Positions 20,301 through 35,300 of a stretch of DNA of 64,000 bases are shown here, piece after piece. Each line of letters starts with the position of its first letter. Position 1 is the first letter of the stretch. The position numbers and the translations under genes are program-made. The DNA comes from JANQQC01 sp965262255 (GTDB lineage: Bacteria; Pseudomonadota; Alphaproteobacteria; Caulobacterales; Hyphomonadaceae), in assembly GCA_965262255.1 (NCBI GenBank), contig OZ253505.1, forward strand, positions 1,178,001 to 1,242,000. The letters run 5' to 3'. Under the pieces are notes generated by a model. The model was not told where the DNA came from. It saw only the letters and a program-made list of their open reading frames with translations, and did not search any database.

Positions 20301-23300
20301 GTTTGCTGGTAATCTCCAACACTAGAACTGGATCATTAACTTTCTCTGTGACTGGTGCCGTAACGGCTAGTCAAATCGCCAATTTAATCACTCGGGGTGA
20401 CATCAATGTAAGTATAAATTCATTTAGCGCATTAACGACAGGTGCTTCCTTTAAGGCTCTCGAATTAAGTGGTAAAAATGTAACAGTAAATACTTCGGGA
20501 ACAATTAACGCCCGGTCACAGGCAATTGATGTAGTTCACTCTGGCAACGCGACGATCTCAGTTACTGGAGATATGACTGGTGAACACACCTCTGGAACAA
20601 TTTTTACCACTCAGACGACTAGTTCCACAACGACAAATGTCGTTACGATAACAACGACGGGGGATATAAGTAATACGAATACCGGAGCCTTAGGAGTAAT
20701 CAATTCAAAAGGAAATGTCGGTGGGCGTGTAACTGTCTCGACAAAGAACGTAACGAGCAGTGGTTACTATGCAATCAATATCGACTCGAACAACGGTCCT
20801 GTCAGCATAACCACAGCAGGTGAGGTAAAAGCAACGGGGTCTTCAACAAGCAAAGACATCGCGGCAATAAAAATTGGCAATACCAATTCCTCTTCGACGG
20901 CCTCTCCTACTGCCACGATCGTCCTGAATAGCGGTTCCGTCATAGGAACAACCGGTAAGGGAGCAATAGTCGTTACCAAGAACCAAGCTGCCGCACGAAT
21001 CGCCACGACTGTTACTGTCAACTCTGGCGCAAGTATGGTCGGCTTTGTCAAACTCGGAGAAGACAACGACGAAATAAAGTTCAATGGTGGAAGTTATACT
21101 TTAGGCGCGTCTCAGAAAATAGATGGCGGGAGTCATACGAACGATAACGATGTTCTAAACTTTAATTCCGGAACATGGACAGTAACAGCCACCAATTTCA
21201 CCAATTGGGAAACTCTAAAAATAAGCTCAAGCGGAACCGCTAAGTTCCTTGGTAAAGGAACGGGTAGCGGTCAAGATTTGGGGTTCGATAGTGTTGTCGT
21301 TGATGGAGTTCTGTCTCTTCAAGACGGAACTGTCGGCGACCATCTCGATATAGAGGGAAATCTCTCAGGCAGTGGCGTAATCCACGTTGATGTCAATTTC
21401 GTTACCAAGACATCTGACCGAGTTGTCGTATCGGGAACGGTAACTGGCAACATCAAAATCAAATTGAATAATGTAACACCAAGTGGCTCCCAACATGTGG
21501 TCGATACAAAAGTTCGGATACTATCGCTAACCGGAACCGGTCAAAACGCTTCTGTATTCTCTTTAGAGAACAACGAGTTTCTTGCGGGCGGATACAAATA
21601 TACAATCACCGTAACGAGTAATCGGCACATTGAGCTTAATTCGGCTCGCAGTGTCCTTCGATGTACGGAAACGAGTTCGGTAACGGGAGTGTTTAGTTGC
21701 GCGGGAACTATTTCGACACCTGAGTACATTTCGAAAACCGGCAACACAAACATATCGGCAACGCTGGCAAGCGGCGCAACGGTGACGGTTTCAACATTCA
21801 AAGCTATTAGCATGATAGGGAGCGCCGCCGTGACTTTCACACAAGCGGCCAACGGAGGATCAATTAACGCCACTGGAAATGCTTCAGGCGCTATAGACGC
21901 GGCAACAACCGGAAATGGTGCAGTGAACGTCACATTGACGGGAACGGCTAATCTCCAAGGTTCCGGAACAGCGGTGCGGGCGTATTCCTCTGGAACCGGA
22001 GCGGTCAGCGTTAGAGCCGTTCAAGTGAATGCAAATAATGCCAGTGCAACGGCGATTGAAGCTCGGGGGTCGGGTAGCAGTGTGTCAGTAAGCACGACCG
22101 GAACTGTGTCTGGTGGAAAAAGTGGAATCACCGCCTTCAATCAAAGTTCGGGAACTGGATCGGTCACTGTTTCTGCAAGTAGAACCGTAACAGGAGGTAG
22201 TGCAACGGCCATCTACGCTTTGAATAGAGGCACGGGAGGTATCTCAGTTACTGCTTCAGCACTCAATGCTGGCACTAATGGGATTGATGTTCGTAATTTT
22301 TCTGGTGGAGCGATTACCTTAGTAGCAAATGGAGCTGTTACGGCTAATGGATCCGGCGATAAGCATGCTGGAATATTTCTCAATAATGATGCGAGCGGAG
22401 GTGCTATATCCGTCACAGTTGGGAGTAATGGCAGTTTGAGTGGACACAACGGCGTTTTTATCGACGATAAAGGTGGAGCTAGAGTAACTGTAAATGCAAC
22501 AGACAATGTCACTGGGGTTCGAGGCGATGGCGTTTATGTCAGCAAGACAGGCTCTGGTTCCGTTCTATTGAATGTCGGTCAAGTGACAGGCAAAAAACGA
22601 GGCATTTTCATCAATCATACCAGCACGGGAACGATTACAGCCACAGCAACTAAACTCGTGCGTTCAACGGCAAATGCAGGGGCATTCTCAGGAGTGGAGG
22701 TCATCAATTCCGGAGATAATATTGACCTTGTTCTCGCCGGAGTCACTGGAGCTAAACACGGCGTAGAAGCAAAAACCACAACATCAGGATCCATCTCGAT
22801 TGTAACGTCGGGCGCGATCACTGGACAAACTGACGGCATCAGAGCTTTTGTTGAGGGTCAAGGTAATGTTTCAGTCACGGTGTCAGGAAATATCACGTCT
22901 GGCGACCAAGGAGTTGCGATTAACACAAAAGCAGGTAGTGGAACGACGACAATAGTCATCAATGGAGGAGATATAGGTGGACAAAAATCTATCAAAAATC
23001 TCAACGGTTCTTCCGTAATCACGGTCAACAATACTGCCGAACTTAAAGGCGATGTGGAACTCGGTGGCGGCGCAGATCAGCTGACCTTTAATAGTACGAA
23101 GTTTAACTCGTCAATCCGTTTAGATGGCGGTGAAGATGCATCTACGGATCGTTCGATTGATAGTCTAACATTCAGTTCGGGAACCGTAACGGCAGTCGCG
23201 ACCAATTTAAGAAATTGGGAACGAATAACTGTCGTAAGCGGTGCAACACTTAAATTCAACGCATCCAATACAGTGACTGCTGAGGAACTTCGCCTTCTTG

Positions 23301-26300
23301 GAACTTTGTCACTCCAAGATGGTGACACGAGTGATCGCTTGATAACGACAGGGAATCTGACCACACTAGGAAACAACGTAAAAGGAATTATTGCTGTCGA
23401 CGTTAATTTCGCAACCGGTGCCTCGGATACAATCACCGTTCGAGGCAATATGACAGGTAGAAAACAGTTAAACGTAAGAGACATTACGCCTTCTAATAAT
23501 TCGAATCGAACAGAAAACCCAATCTCTATTCTCACTGTTACCGGAACAGTCACCTCAAATGCATTGACTCTAGATCCAACTCGTATTCGGTCAGGAGGGT
23601 ACGTCTACACACTGAGTTTTGATTCCAATACCAAATCGTTCAGACTGCTTGGAGTGCCAGGAGTAACTAACTGTCAAGGAACGTCGACTGTAGGAACTTT
23701 TAACTGTTCTGGTGCTATCACAGGTTTAGAAAATATCATTGCCCGCGGAAATGAGAATCTGGTCGCTAACCTTACTAGATCGGCAACGGTTTCCGTGAGT
23801 TCCGATGTTGCTATATCTATGTCCGGAAAAGCATCGGTTACGTTTACCCAAGAAGCCAATGGAGGAGCCTTAACGGCTTCTGGAACAGCCAGCGGTGTAA
23901 TTCTAGCCTCAACCACGGGGAACGGAGCGATTTCAGTTCAGTTAACGGGTACTGCGACTCTAACCGGAGCCGGGTCTGCGATAAAGGCAACATCCACTGG
24001 AAACGGCAATGTAACAATAACTGCAGCAAATGTCGTTGCGAGTAATGCAGCTGGAATAGCGATTGAAGCGGAAGGTCGTGGCAGACAAGTCAGCGTTAAT
24101 GCGTCTACGACATCAGGTGGACGCAATGGAATCGTTGCAAAGAATACCGGAACGAACGGCTCGGTAACGATCAATGCCACGGGATCAACCACCGGAGGAA
24201 CGGTAGGGATTGATGCTACGACGACCAGCGGGAGTATTACAGTCAACGCGACTTCTGTTTCGGGAGGTGTTGTCGCTAAGAATGCTGGCGGAACCGGTAA
24301 CGTTAGTGTGACAACCACAGGTAATGTCACTGGAAGTCGATCTGTTGCCTTGGATGTAGAAAATCTCGGTCGTGGAACAATAGCTGTGACCACCTCAGCG
24401 ACAGTTACGGCAACTGCCGTTGGTAACGCAAATGTGAACGCGGGAAGCATAAACGTTAATGCCGGAGCGAATGTTACAAGCGTAACTATTTCTGCGAACA
24501 ATGTATCTGGGGTTCACCACGCAGTACGATCGATAAACAATGGCTCAGGGCCTACGTCAATTATGTTGAATGGAACGGTTCAGAGTCAGAGTGCGAGCGC
24601 TATACATGCTCAGAACAGTGGAACGGGAGCCATAACCATTACGCTAGCAGGCGCAGTCACAGGAGGAACACAAGGTGCGGCCATCGACACACTGACTGAC
24701 GGAGGAGCGACCAATATCACTCTAAATTCAGGAGCTGTTATTACAGGAACAATCGCTATTCGTAACGATGAGGGCGCTTCAGTTGTGAATGTAAATTCGG
24801 GAGCTTCAATCTCCGGAGCAGTTAGGTTGGGAGCAGGAGTTGATACCCTAACTTTTGCCGAACCAACATTTGGAACCTCAATTTTAGATGGAGGGGATAA
24901 TAGTGGTAACACACAGCCAGAAGACATCCTCACATTTAATGGAGGTACATTCTCAGCAACGATGACACAAGAACGATGGTTGAACTGGGAAAAGATCGTA
25001 GTTGGTAATCAAGCCACCATAAGCTTCAGTGGGTCTGATAATCATGTGGATGCGACGGACTTTGATCTTAAAGGAACGGTTTCTCTTCAAAATGGTACTG
25101 TCCAAGACGGCGTAACGTTCCGGTCAAACCTCGTCGGAGGAGGGATCATTAAGCTGGATGCAAATTTCTATACAGGGTCAGCAGACTTAGTCAATATCGT
25201 TAACAATGTTACCGGGACAACACAGCTGGATATCAGAGATGTTTCTACACAGACAGGGGGTGAAGAAGACAAGGCTATTGTCATTGTAGATGTGTCTGGA
25301 ACAGCTTCAGCGTCGGCATTTGAAATTATGCGGAATCCGCAATCATCAGGGGCTTACGATTACGAACTGACCTTCAATAGTACGGATACAACTTTCTCGG
25401 TCAGAAGGAAACACGCTGCCAGTAGTGTCATGTTAGTGGCTACACCGATTGCTTTGCTCGATGGATTTACAAGAGCGCCGACTCTGTATGAGCGTCGAAC
25501 CGCAGACTCTAATGCCCCTTACTGGAGCAGAGTATTTTCTAGGAATAATGGTTACGGCACAGCTCGTGAAGGTTCAGCAGAATATGAGTCGTCAAACACC
25601 GGCTTCCAGATAGGGTATGATTTAGCGACAACCGAAAATGATTTCGGCACTGTCGTTTATGGCGCAACTATTCAATACAACAGTATGGAAGTGGATGTGT
25701 CGGCTTTCAACGTTGCAGGAACATATACGGCAAAAGGTTTTGGGATTGGAGGAACAGCAACTGTTTATATGAAAGATGGCACCTACGTTGACACCCAACT
25801 TCAATACAATCAAGTTTCGGCGGATTTCGAAGTGGGTAACAGTATTGGAACAGTACTTGATGGTCATGAGTCTACTGCAATGCTTCTCAGTGCAGAGGTC
25901 GGAAAACGATACCCAATCAATGATGAATACACGCTTCTATACAGCGGGCAACTAAACTGGGGTAACGTTGATGGAGGAAATACCACAACAGCAAGAGGGC
26001 AGTCCGTAGACTTTGGCGGGGATTCAAACTTAACATTAAGAGGTGGAGCAAGAATAGAGTAAAAGAGCGATGCCAATCAGTTCTATGGCCTTGCTAATCT
26101 ATACATAGACACATTGGACTCATGGGACATCACCTTCGCAAGTGAAACCTTCTCAGACAGTAAGGGAACGGTGTTAGCGGAAATAGGATTCGGAGGTGAG
26201 GTTGAATTATCTCCGACTTCAGCGTGGTTTGGACAAGCGGCATTCAAGACTAGTTTGAAAGGCGGGGTTGATAAACGGAATTCAACCTATGTCTCGACCG

Positions 26301-29300
26301 GGATTAGATGGTCTTGGTAGTGTTGTCGATTGGTCTGACTATGTCAGACTATACTGAATGAGTCTCTGGCATAATTCCGAGAAAGCAAGAAATCTATTTT
26401 TTCAAACCACAAGATACATTTTGGTACAATACTCTGCTATCTGAGCCCTTGAAATAGAGACCGCTTTATACCTAGAACGTTGCTGAAACTGGAATACCGA
26501 GTGAGAAACACACGAGTTGTGGTAAATCCACGCTTGAGAAAGCAGTAGACTCTAGTAAGTTGGGAGGGAGGGGCGGATTGGACTTCATTCCTTGCAAGGT
26601 TCCTAAGAATTCTACAGAAAGGCGGGAACGAGTGAGTTAGGTTATGATATACAGAAGGAAGCGTTGCTTTATTTTGAGATGACTCCGGGGCAGGCGGACA
26701 AATTCCTTTTAGAAAGGAGAGAAAAATGTCTATAACTAAGGCACCAGAAACATTTAGCTGGGTCGAAAAACTTGAATACGAGTATGATGGACCCATTGGT
26801 GCAGGTTTATTGGCTGCGCACTCTCCCTTCTACTGGGGGGACCTTAAAACTATTGAACGACGTCACTTGGCGTGTACTCACTTCTATTGTTTCGTTCAAT
26901 ACTCTAGACGCAACCGCAATTTGTCAATCAGTGAGTTAGCAACACAAGCAAATGTTGAAATCAACGAAATTATGTCTTTGGAGAAGGATACGCAGTTCAA
27001 AGTTAAACGCGAAACTGTGGTCAAACTCGCGAAATACTTTGGTGTCGACCACGATTGTTTGATCGAGATGGCTCGTTTAGACGAACCGCACTTTGACCCA
27101 ACTTGGGAAAAAGAAGCGAAACAACACCCCGATAAAGTTGCGAGCACTGAAAAACTGGACGATTACGAGGATATCATTCTAGAAGTTTTAGAGACACATT
27201 TAGAAAGAGAAGCAAATAAAAATCTATTGCAATCTGTCGGATAATATTATTGTTGTAAACCAGATTGGGTAGCTAGGTGGGGCGGCGACTAGGTAAGCAA
27301 ACTTTCCGGAACTTTCTACTATTCAGGAACTGCCTCAACTGTCCTAAAGCTGTTTCCTACAGATGGAATTGCTGAATAAAGGTGGTATATCACCCTGCAC
27401 ACCTGTTTGCGGAATGGTACACATATTATAATATCCACAAGAAATTTTTGGTAGTGTGATGATAAGTCTGAAAACTGAAGTTTGGCAATCGATTCGAGGG
27501 GAATCTAAAATCTTCTGGAACCATTCTTCAAAATCCTCCACCATCAATGGGATGTCCTGATAAAATCGACTTGGAAAACGAACCTGAGACCCGATGATAA
27601 ATGCATATGGGACACTATACCAAATCACACAAAAAAGAGGATTGCCCTTAAAAAATCATAGCAATAGAGTTTAACACCACCAAGCAAAAGGAACCCCGGT
27701 GCTAGATACTGTGAGCGCTCCGTCGACGAGCGTCGCGGGAATGTCTATGTTCAGAAGCCAAGCGAGTAGCTACTTTGGTCGGTATACTGTGTTTGTAAGT
27801 TCCATAGACTGACCTTACTGAGAGGTAAGTTGCTAACTCAATTCTCACGACTAAACACTTTTTGTCTTGCTCTAATGCCTGTCGCGACATCAGAATCTCC
27901 AAAAAGGACTTACGAAGATTCGATATATGTTGAAACCGTAGAAATTCTTGCTAATTTAAAATGTCATGACTGAATTAAAATTCTTTACAAATCCAATGTC
28001 CCGCGGACGAACAGTTCGCTGGATGTTAGAAGAGGTCGGGGTACCCTACGAAACAAAGATTCTCGACTATGGTGAAGACATGCGATCAACCGACTACAAG
28101 GCCATCAATCCTATGGCCAAGGTTCCCGCTATCATTCACGATGGGAAAATTGTTACAGAGGCTAACGCAATCTGCGTATATCTAGCGGACGCATTTCCTG
28201 AGGCACGTCTTGCTCCTTCATTAGCTGAACGGGATCAGTACTACCGCTGGATACTATTCGCGGCAGGCCCGGTCGAAGCATCTATATCAAATACCTCAAT
28301 GGGATTTGAACTCACAGAAGAACAGAAACCCATGTCAGGCTATGGCGATTTTGAGCGCGTGTGCAACGTCTTAAAATTGGCGGTTTCCCAAACCTCGTAC
28401 GTCTGTGGTGAAAATTTTACCGCCGCTGATGTTTGTCTCGGTTCACAAATAGGATTTGGCCTGCAGTTCGGTATACTCCCTTCCGATCCAATTTTGGAAA
28501 GCTACCGAGACCGCATTTATGACCGTCCCGCACATATTCGTGCCAGAGAAATAGATGACGCAATAATCGCTCAAAGTACTAAAGGCTAGACTGATCAGAT
28601 GTTCTCAAAACTTGATCATATAACTCTTGTTGCCCCAAATGTAGAGGAGGCAATTGGCGACTACGAAGCCATATTCGGATATCCGTGTAATTGGCGTAAG
28701 ACGGACGCGTCCGGGGTCTGTACAAACGCTTCGTTTCGGATTGGTGAGACGGCCCTCGAGTTTGTATCACCTCAGAAGAACGGAGAGGCAACCTCGAACC
28801 TAAAAAACTCTGCACAACAATCTTCCGGCTACGTCTCATCATACTCCTTCGCTACCGACAATATTGAAGAAACCCATCGAATTGTTAAAAGACGCGGATT
28901 AGAACCTACAGAAATCGTTTACCAAGAGTATTTTGGCCAAAATCGAAAAAAATTTACTTGTAAAAATGCTAACATTAGCGTTGATGTTGACGTTGTTGAA
29001 TCGCTTAGCGACTTTAAAACAACTCTCGAACAATCCGAAAGTGAGATTCAATCCCTAGACCATCTCGTTGTTGACGCTCCAAACGTCGATAGAGCCTTAG
29101 CCACCTATGGTGCCAGAATGGGGTTTCGTCTTGCGCTTGAACGAAATGCTCCTGAATGGAAAGTACATTTTCTTTTCTTCCGTATAGGCTCGATCACATT
29201 TGAAGTCGTGCATAGGATGGAAGTAGACCATCACACTCATGATTTAGATCAGCCATTCGGTTTCTCATGGGCAACAACGGATATCGAACGCACTAGAGAC

Positions 29301-32300
29301 CGGTTGGCTTCATTAGGATGCAATGTATCCGAGATAAGAGTCGGACGACGACCAGGTAGCAGAGTATTCACTTTGAGGAATAGAACCTGCGGTATTCCGA
29401 CTCTTTTTATTGAGCAAGAAGTGCGTAATACACGTAACTAGGTTTAAATCTTCGCTGAATGGTTACGACATGGCAGATATTTCAGGATTCTCCAGCGCGA
29501 TTCGCGTGATGACCGAGATATTCTCGAACGCCTTGAACACCATGAATTCGCAGAAGTTGCCTTGGAGGCGGGCGACTTCCAAAAGATTCAAACTTATTGC
29601 CAAACTGTTAGTTTCTTTCCGAAACCATATCGAAATTTACAACAATCTTCCTAAACCTCGTCGACACCTAGAAGGGCCAAAAATACATAAAACCTTGGAA
29701 CAACTTGTCGTTCCCCTTGCGGAAATTAGTAACGATTTTGAAGGGCTCGTAAATAGACAGAAACTTGGGGCGGTTCGTAGAAGGGTTTCAGCCCTTATTC
29801 GTTCTAAGGAATTTTACTTTGGTGCCATCAATGTACCTGATCATCTTCCAGACGCTTTAGACAAAACGACCAACGCGTTTCTAAGCATGTCGTCTGAACT
29901 TATCAAAAAGAGAATAAAAAAATGAAGGCATTCACAGAGTTGACTGCAAAATGTGTTCCGTTAACAGAAAACGGCATACTGATGTCAAACGTCGACACAG
30001 ACATGATTATACCCAAGCAATTTCTGAAAACGACAGAACGTGCAGGGCTATCTAAGGGACTGTTCTACGAACTTAAAACTAAACCGGACGGCGAACTTGA
30101 TCCAAATTTTACCCTTAACCGAGCCGAGTTCGTAGGTGCGGGTATTTTGTTGGCCGGAGAGAACTTTGGTTGCGGTTCGTCGCGTGAACACGCCCCGTGG
30201 GCTTTACTCGATCAAGGAATATCGGTTGTCATCGCACCGAGTTTTGCGGATATTTTTTATAACAACTGTTTTAAGAACGGTATTCTACCAATTACACTAC
30301 ACATAGAAATCATCAAACGTTTTTCTGACCAAGCGGGAGGGCATAACTGTATGTTTCACATTGACCTTCACGAACAATCCATACAGTCTCCGAATGGTGA
30401 TAAAGTAACATTCGAAATTGATGCTGGTCGCAAGACCAAACTGCTGGCTGGCCTTGACGAAATAGGTGAAAGTCTAGAATTTGAAGATCAGATTGTCGAC
30501 TATGAAACTAGGAGAAAGATGTCGATGCCTTGGCTGGAAAAGTACACTTAAAGTTCCTTTCTACTTCGTCAAAAAATTAAGTTTCAGATGACTCATAAAC
30601 TCCTGCTCCTTCCTGGTGATGGCATCGGACCAGAGGTTATACTTCAGGCCAAACGGGTCGCAGAAATTCTAGCACCAGATATCATTATCGAGGAACGCTC
30701 TTTTGGTGGTGCCTCAATTGACTTATTCGGTGAACCTTTGACGGAGGACACGTTAGAAGTTGCTAGATCCTGTGATGCTGTATTGCTAGGCGCTGTCGGA
30801 GGGCCTCGCTGGAACGCTGTTCCTCGCGAAAAACGCCCTGAAGCCGGATTACTTCGTCTGCGAAAAGAACTTGACGTGTTTGCGAATCTCAGACCCGCAA
30901 TGTGTTTCTCTGCGTTAGCTGACGCGTCAAGCCTAAAACGTGAGCTCGTCGAGGACTTGGATATTTTAATTGTTAGAGAATTGACGAGTGGTGTCTATTT
31001 TGGTGAACCCCGGGGAATTACGGTTGATAGCGACGGAATTAAGAAAGGATTCGATAACGCCATCTATACAGAAACAGAGATTGAAAGAGTAGCAGATGTG
31101 GCATTCGAAACCTCATTAGGACGCAAAAAGAAAATCTTGTCTGTGGATAAGTCCAATGTGATGGAGTCAGGGCTATTCTGGCGTGAAACAGTTCAGAAAC
31201 GCTATGCACAAAAATGGATCCATCTAGGTATTGAGCTAACCCATATGTACGCGGATGCCTGTGCAATGGAGCTTGTTCGCGCTCCGAAACAATTTGATGT
31301 AATTTTAGCGGACAATTTATTTGGTGACATTCTTTCTGACGAAGCTGCAATGCTTACAGGATCTATTGGAATGCTGCCATCAGCCGCACTAGGACTGAAG
31401 GATAAGACGGGATTATACGAACCCGTCCACGGTTCTGCCCCAGATATCGCTGGACGGGGAATTGCTAATCCTTGTGCGGCGATTCTATCGTTAGCCATGG
31501 CTTTTTCGAGTTCGTTTCAGAAGCAGGACTTGCAAGAAGTAATCTTCTCTGCAGTATCAAGTACGCTCAAAAACAACGCAAGGACTAGAGATTTAGGAGG
31601 TGATCTAACGACTTCTCAAATGGGCGATGAAATTGTCAAAAATTTAGGTCGCTAAAAAGAAATCAAATTTGATGATGCAATCCCAGCAGCCGAAAAATAC
31701 GGCCAATCTCCCTCTAATTTTGCAGCACGGATTCTGAAACTCGCATGCGAATTCTTCTGTTTGCACTCTCAATCAGAATACAATCACCAAAGAACAAGAC
31801 CCTCCAACATCATCAAACGTGCAGCCCAACAGGAAACTCAATGCCCTGCCTATAACCAGAATTTCTCCTTTCGAGCCATACGGACCCTATCGAGTAAACG
31901 CCCTGTATTCAATAACGGATGGGAGCGAGCTATCCGTAAATCCGACTTCGGAGTATCCAAATGAAGATAGCCATATACCTCAACTTCAAGAAATTCCGAT
32001 GCACTACTAGAATTCTTCCGTATCAATGGCCGCTCGCCAAGACTCCGGATAACGGTGACCACAGATTGTATCTTGGTTAACTAGTTCACTTGCCCTGCAC
32101 AAAACGCTTTCCGAAACTTTATAGTTCGCTGCCGCTATGTTCTCTTCTAAGTGTTCGATATTTCCCGTTCCGGGAATAACGTGAATATTTTCCCCTTGAC
32201 TCAACACCCAATATAAGGCCAGCTGAGCTGGTTTAAGGTTTGCTTTGTGTGCCAAATCTATAAAAGCTTGAACAATTTTAGAATTTCTCGGCCAATGTTC

Positions 32301-35300
32301 TGAACTGAATCGGGGATGTCCTGATCTTAAATCGTTAGAATCAAATTTTGAAGGATCAGAAACCCCTCCAGCTAGGACCCCCCGCGCAACTGGAGAAAAA
32401 GCTACAAAAGCTGTTCCAAGTTCTTGACAAGTTTCTAAAACACCAATTTCTGGGTTACGCGTCCATAATGAGTATTCAGACTGCAATGCATCGATATGGT
32501 GTACTTTGGCCGCACGTTTTAACGTATCGGCCGACACCTCCGACAGTCCAATGGCCCGTATTTTTCCCTCTTCTTTAAGTTTTGCAAGCATACCGATACT
32601 GTCCTCAATCGGTACCTTGAAGTCCCGCCGGTGCAAGTAAAACAAGTCGACATAGTCTATCCCCAAAACTTTTAAGCTTTGCTCTAACGAAATTTTTATA
32701 TTGCCGGGAGAACAATCTATCCAACGCTTTCCTTCATGAACCTCTATTCCACATTTTGTAGCAAGAAACACTTCTTCTCGGCGCGTCGCTAAAACTTCCG
32801 AAAGAAGGTCTTCGTTCGTTCCAATCCCATAAATACGTGCAGTATCAAAATGACTACAACCCAAATCTATAGCTTTATGTAGAAGTCTAATGCTATTGTC
32901 TCGGCTAGGTAACGGATAATACGCTTGACTTAACGACATGCACCCGAGACCAATTGGGTTAATGTACTGTTGCCCTAATTTTCTTGACTTTAAGTTCATA
33001 ATTTGGGACTCCAAATCATCCATGGAATACGATCAGATTTCGATATGACATAGTGATAGATTGAAACAAGGGCGATTTCAATACAAAATTGGTTTCTTTC
33101 AACGATCCTGAATCTGACTAAATATCCGATCGATGGGAACGATTCTGCTTCAGATTTGCAAAGCTCGCAATCCTTAAAAACTTATACTTCTGTTTTTTTG
33201 TATAATTTTTGGATATGAATTCTAACATCCTACGAGACAGTCATTGAAAAATTCAATTGCCCATAGAAATATCGTAACAAACACTTATCCTTTTAGATTA
33301 CTCACGAAGAGTTTAGAATACTATGAAAAGTGACTCATCCGAGAAATTGCAAACTTTCGATTTGCTCTTATTCGTTAAATTTCGTTTAACATATCAAATT
33401 ATAGTGAATGTAAATCCAATGAAGAGTTTCCGAAAGGGGACATCGTTATTTTTTGGAGTTTTCAAGAACTCTTGCCAACTAGTTCAGAGACTCGAAAACA
33501 GACGATACTATTCTTAATACAACTAAACCAAGTTTGACATAATACGATCATTTCTTGCTACTGCAAAAACTTCAGTCAAGATGGCTTGGTTTGTTGATTT
33601 ACATTTCTTAATTCTGCCTACACATTTACTCTGGTCGAACAAAACCTGATTACCTCTTGCGATATTCGAATCCTGATATTGGACAGCAAAAACCGGTACA
33701 TTTTTTCGAACTGCTTTTAGTCCAGTATCTATTGATCCGCCTCGCTCCCCTGCTTGAACGACTATGATCGCTCGACTTAGTGCTACGATCAACATATTAC
33801 GTGCCATGGCATTATGAACGTGCCAGCGAGTATCTTTCGAAAACTGACTAACGACCAGCACTCTTTCCCAGTTCCAAACGGCTTGTAGATTGTTTCTAAT
33901 TTTAAAATGGTCGAGACCTTCGGGTAAAACAAAAATGGTCTCTCCGCCCTCCCTTAAACAATTATAGTGAGCTTCAATATCTATGCCATTTGCATTCCCT
34001 GATACAACAGTTAAACCTGTGCGAGCAATTTGCCCCGCACAATCCTTCGCAACTTTCAAACAGGCACTCTTTGCTTTTCGGGATCCACAAATGCCAATAC
34101 AGACTCTATCCAGCAGCTCTATATTCCCAATGAAATTTAGACTATTGGGTGCGCTATCCTTCATTATCCTCCGTACTCGTTCAGGATAAAGTGAATCTCC
34201 TTTATGTAGTATGGTCACAATGCAGTTATGAACCCGCCAAGTAACTTTGTTGTTCTGCTCCGCGTTCCTCTATGGGCTCTTTTAGCCTTCTTTTAGTCTG
34301 GTGAAGAAACTCTCCCCGTTCTCCCATAACTTTTTTACCCTTCATGTAATGGCGTTGCCATCCTTGTTTGACAGCGACATCCTCTCCTTCAGCGAGTCGT
34401 GCGTTGAAATCATCTCTAGCTACTCGCCAAGCATCGTATTCCTCTTTCAATTTGGGATCCGATTCTAACGAAACAATCTTAGGTTGTACCTCCTCAAGCA
34501 CACGATGTTCCATCGGAGTAATGAAGCAAAAAGGTTCGCCTTTGCGAAAACTCACCTCACAAGGGCGAATAAGCTGCCAATTCATAGTAAACGTGAACGG
34601 AAGCCAGTCACTTTCCACCAACCCAACCAATGGTTGTATACCCACCTTGTGAAAATTTGGAGCGCCGCCCGCAATCAATCCCCATCCCGGCGACGTGCGA
34701 AACAAGTAACCTGGGTGAAACGTTACTATTCCTTGTCTAAAGTGAGCTTCTACCCAGTGAGGTTTAATACCGCTAGCTGTCTTAAACGTAATATCTTCGT
34801 TTTGCGGCCCTCCATTCCATATTATCTTGACATCCTCTGGACATATCAACTCCCAACCTGTCGAATTAGCCATTGTCATAGGGAGACAACGATAGGGATG
34901 TTTGTCAGGAAATTCATCCATCCAGTCTCGCCTTGAACTTCCCGCAACTAACTTTGGCGGGTGGTCGTACATTTTGTAACACGTTAGTTCCATGAGCTTA
35001 TACTATGCCTCCAAAATTTAGGTCGCCCTTCTTTTTAAGGAAAAATGCGATGATATCAAACGAAAGTGAACTTTATACCTATTTTGACGAATTGGGAATT
35101 ACATATACTACCAAACGTCACCCCGCATTCTACACCGTTGAGGAGGGTCGTGCGCTAAAGACAAGCATGCCCGGAGGACATACAAAAAATTTGTTTATGA
35201 AGGACAAAAACGAAACCATAGTTCTGATATCCGCTCATGCTGAGTCCGTACTACCCCTCAATAAGCTTCATAAACAGATTGGAACTCGGCGCCTGTCTTT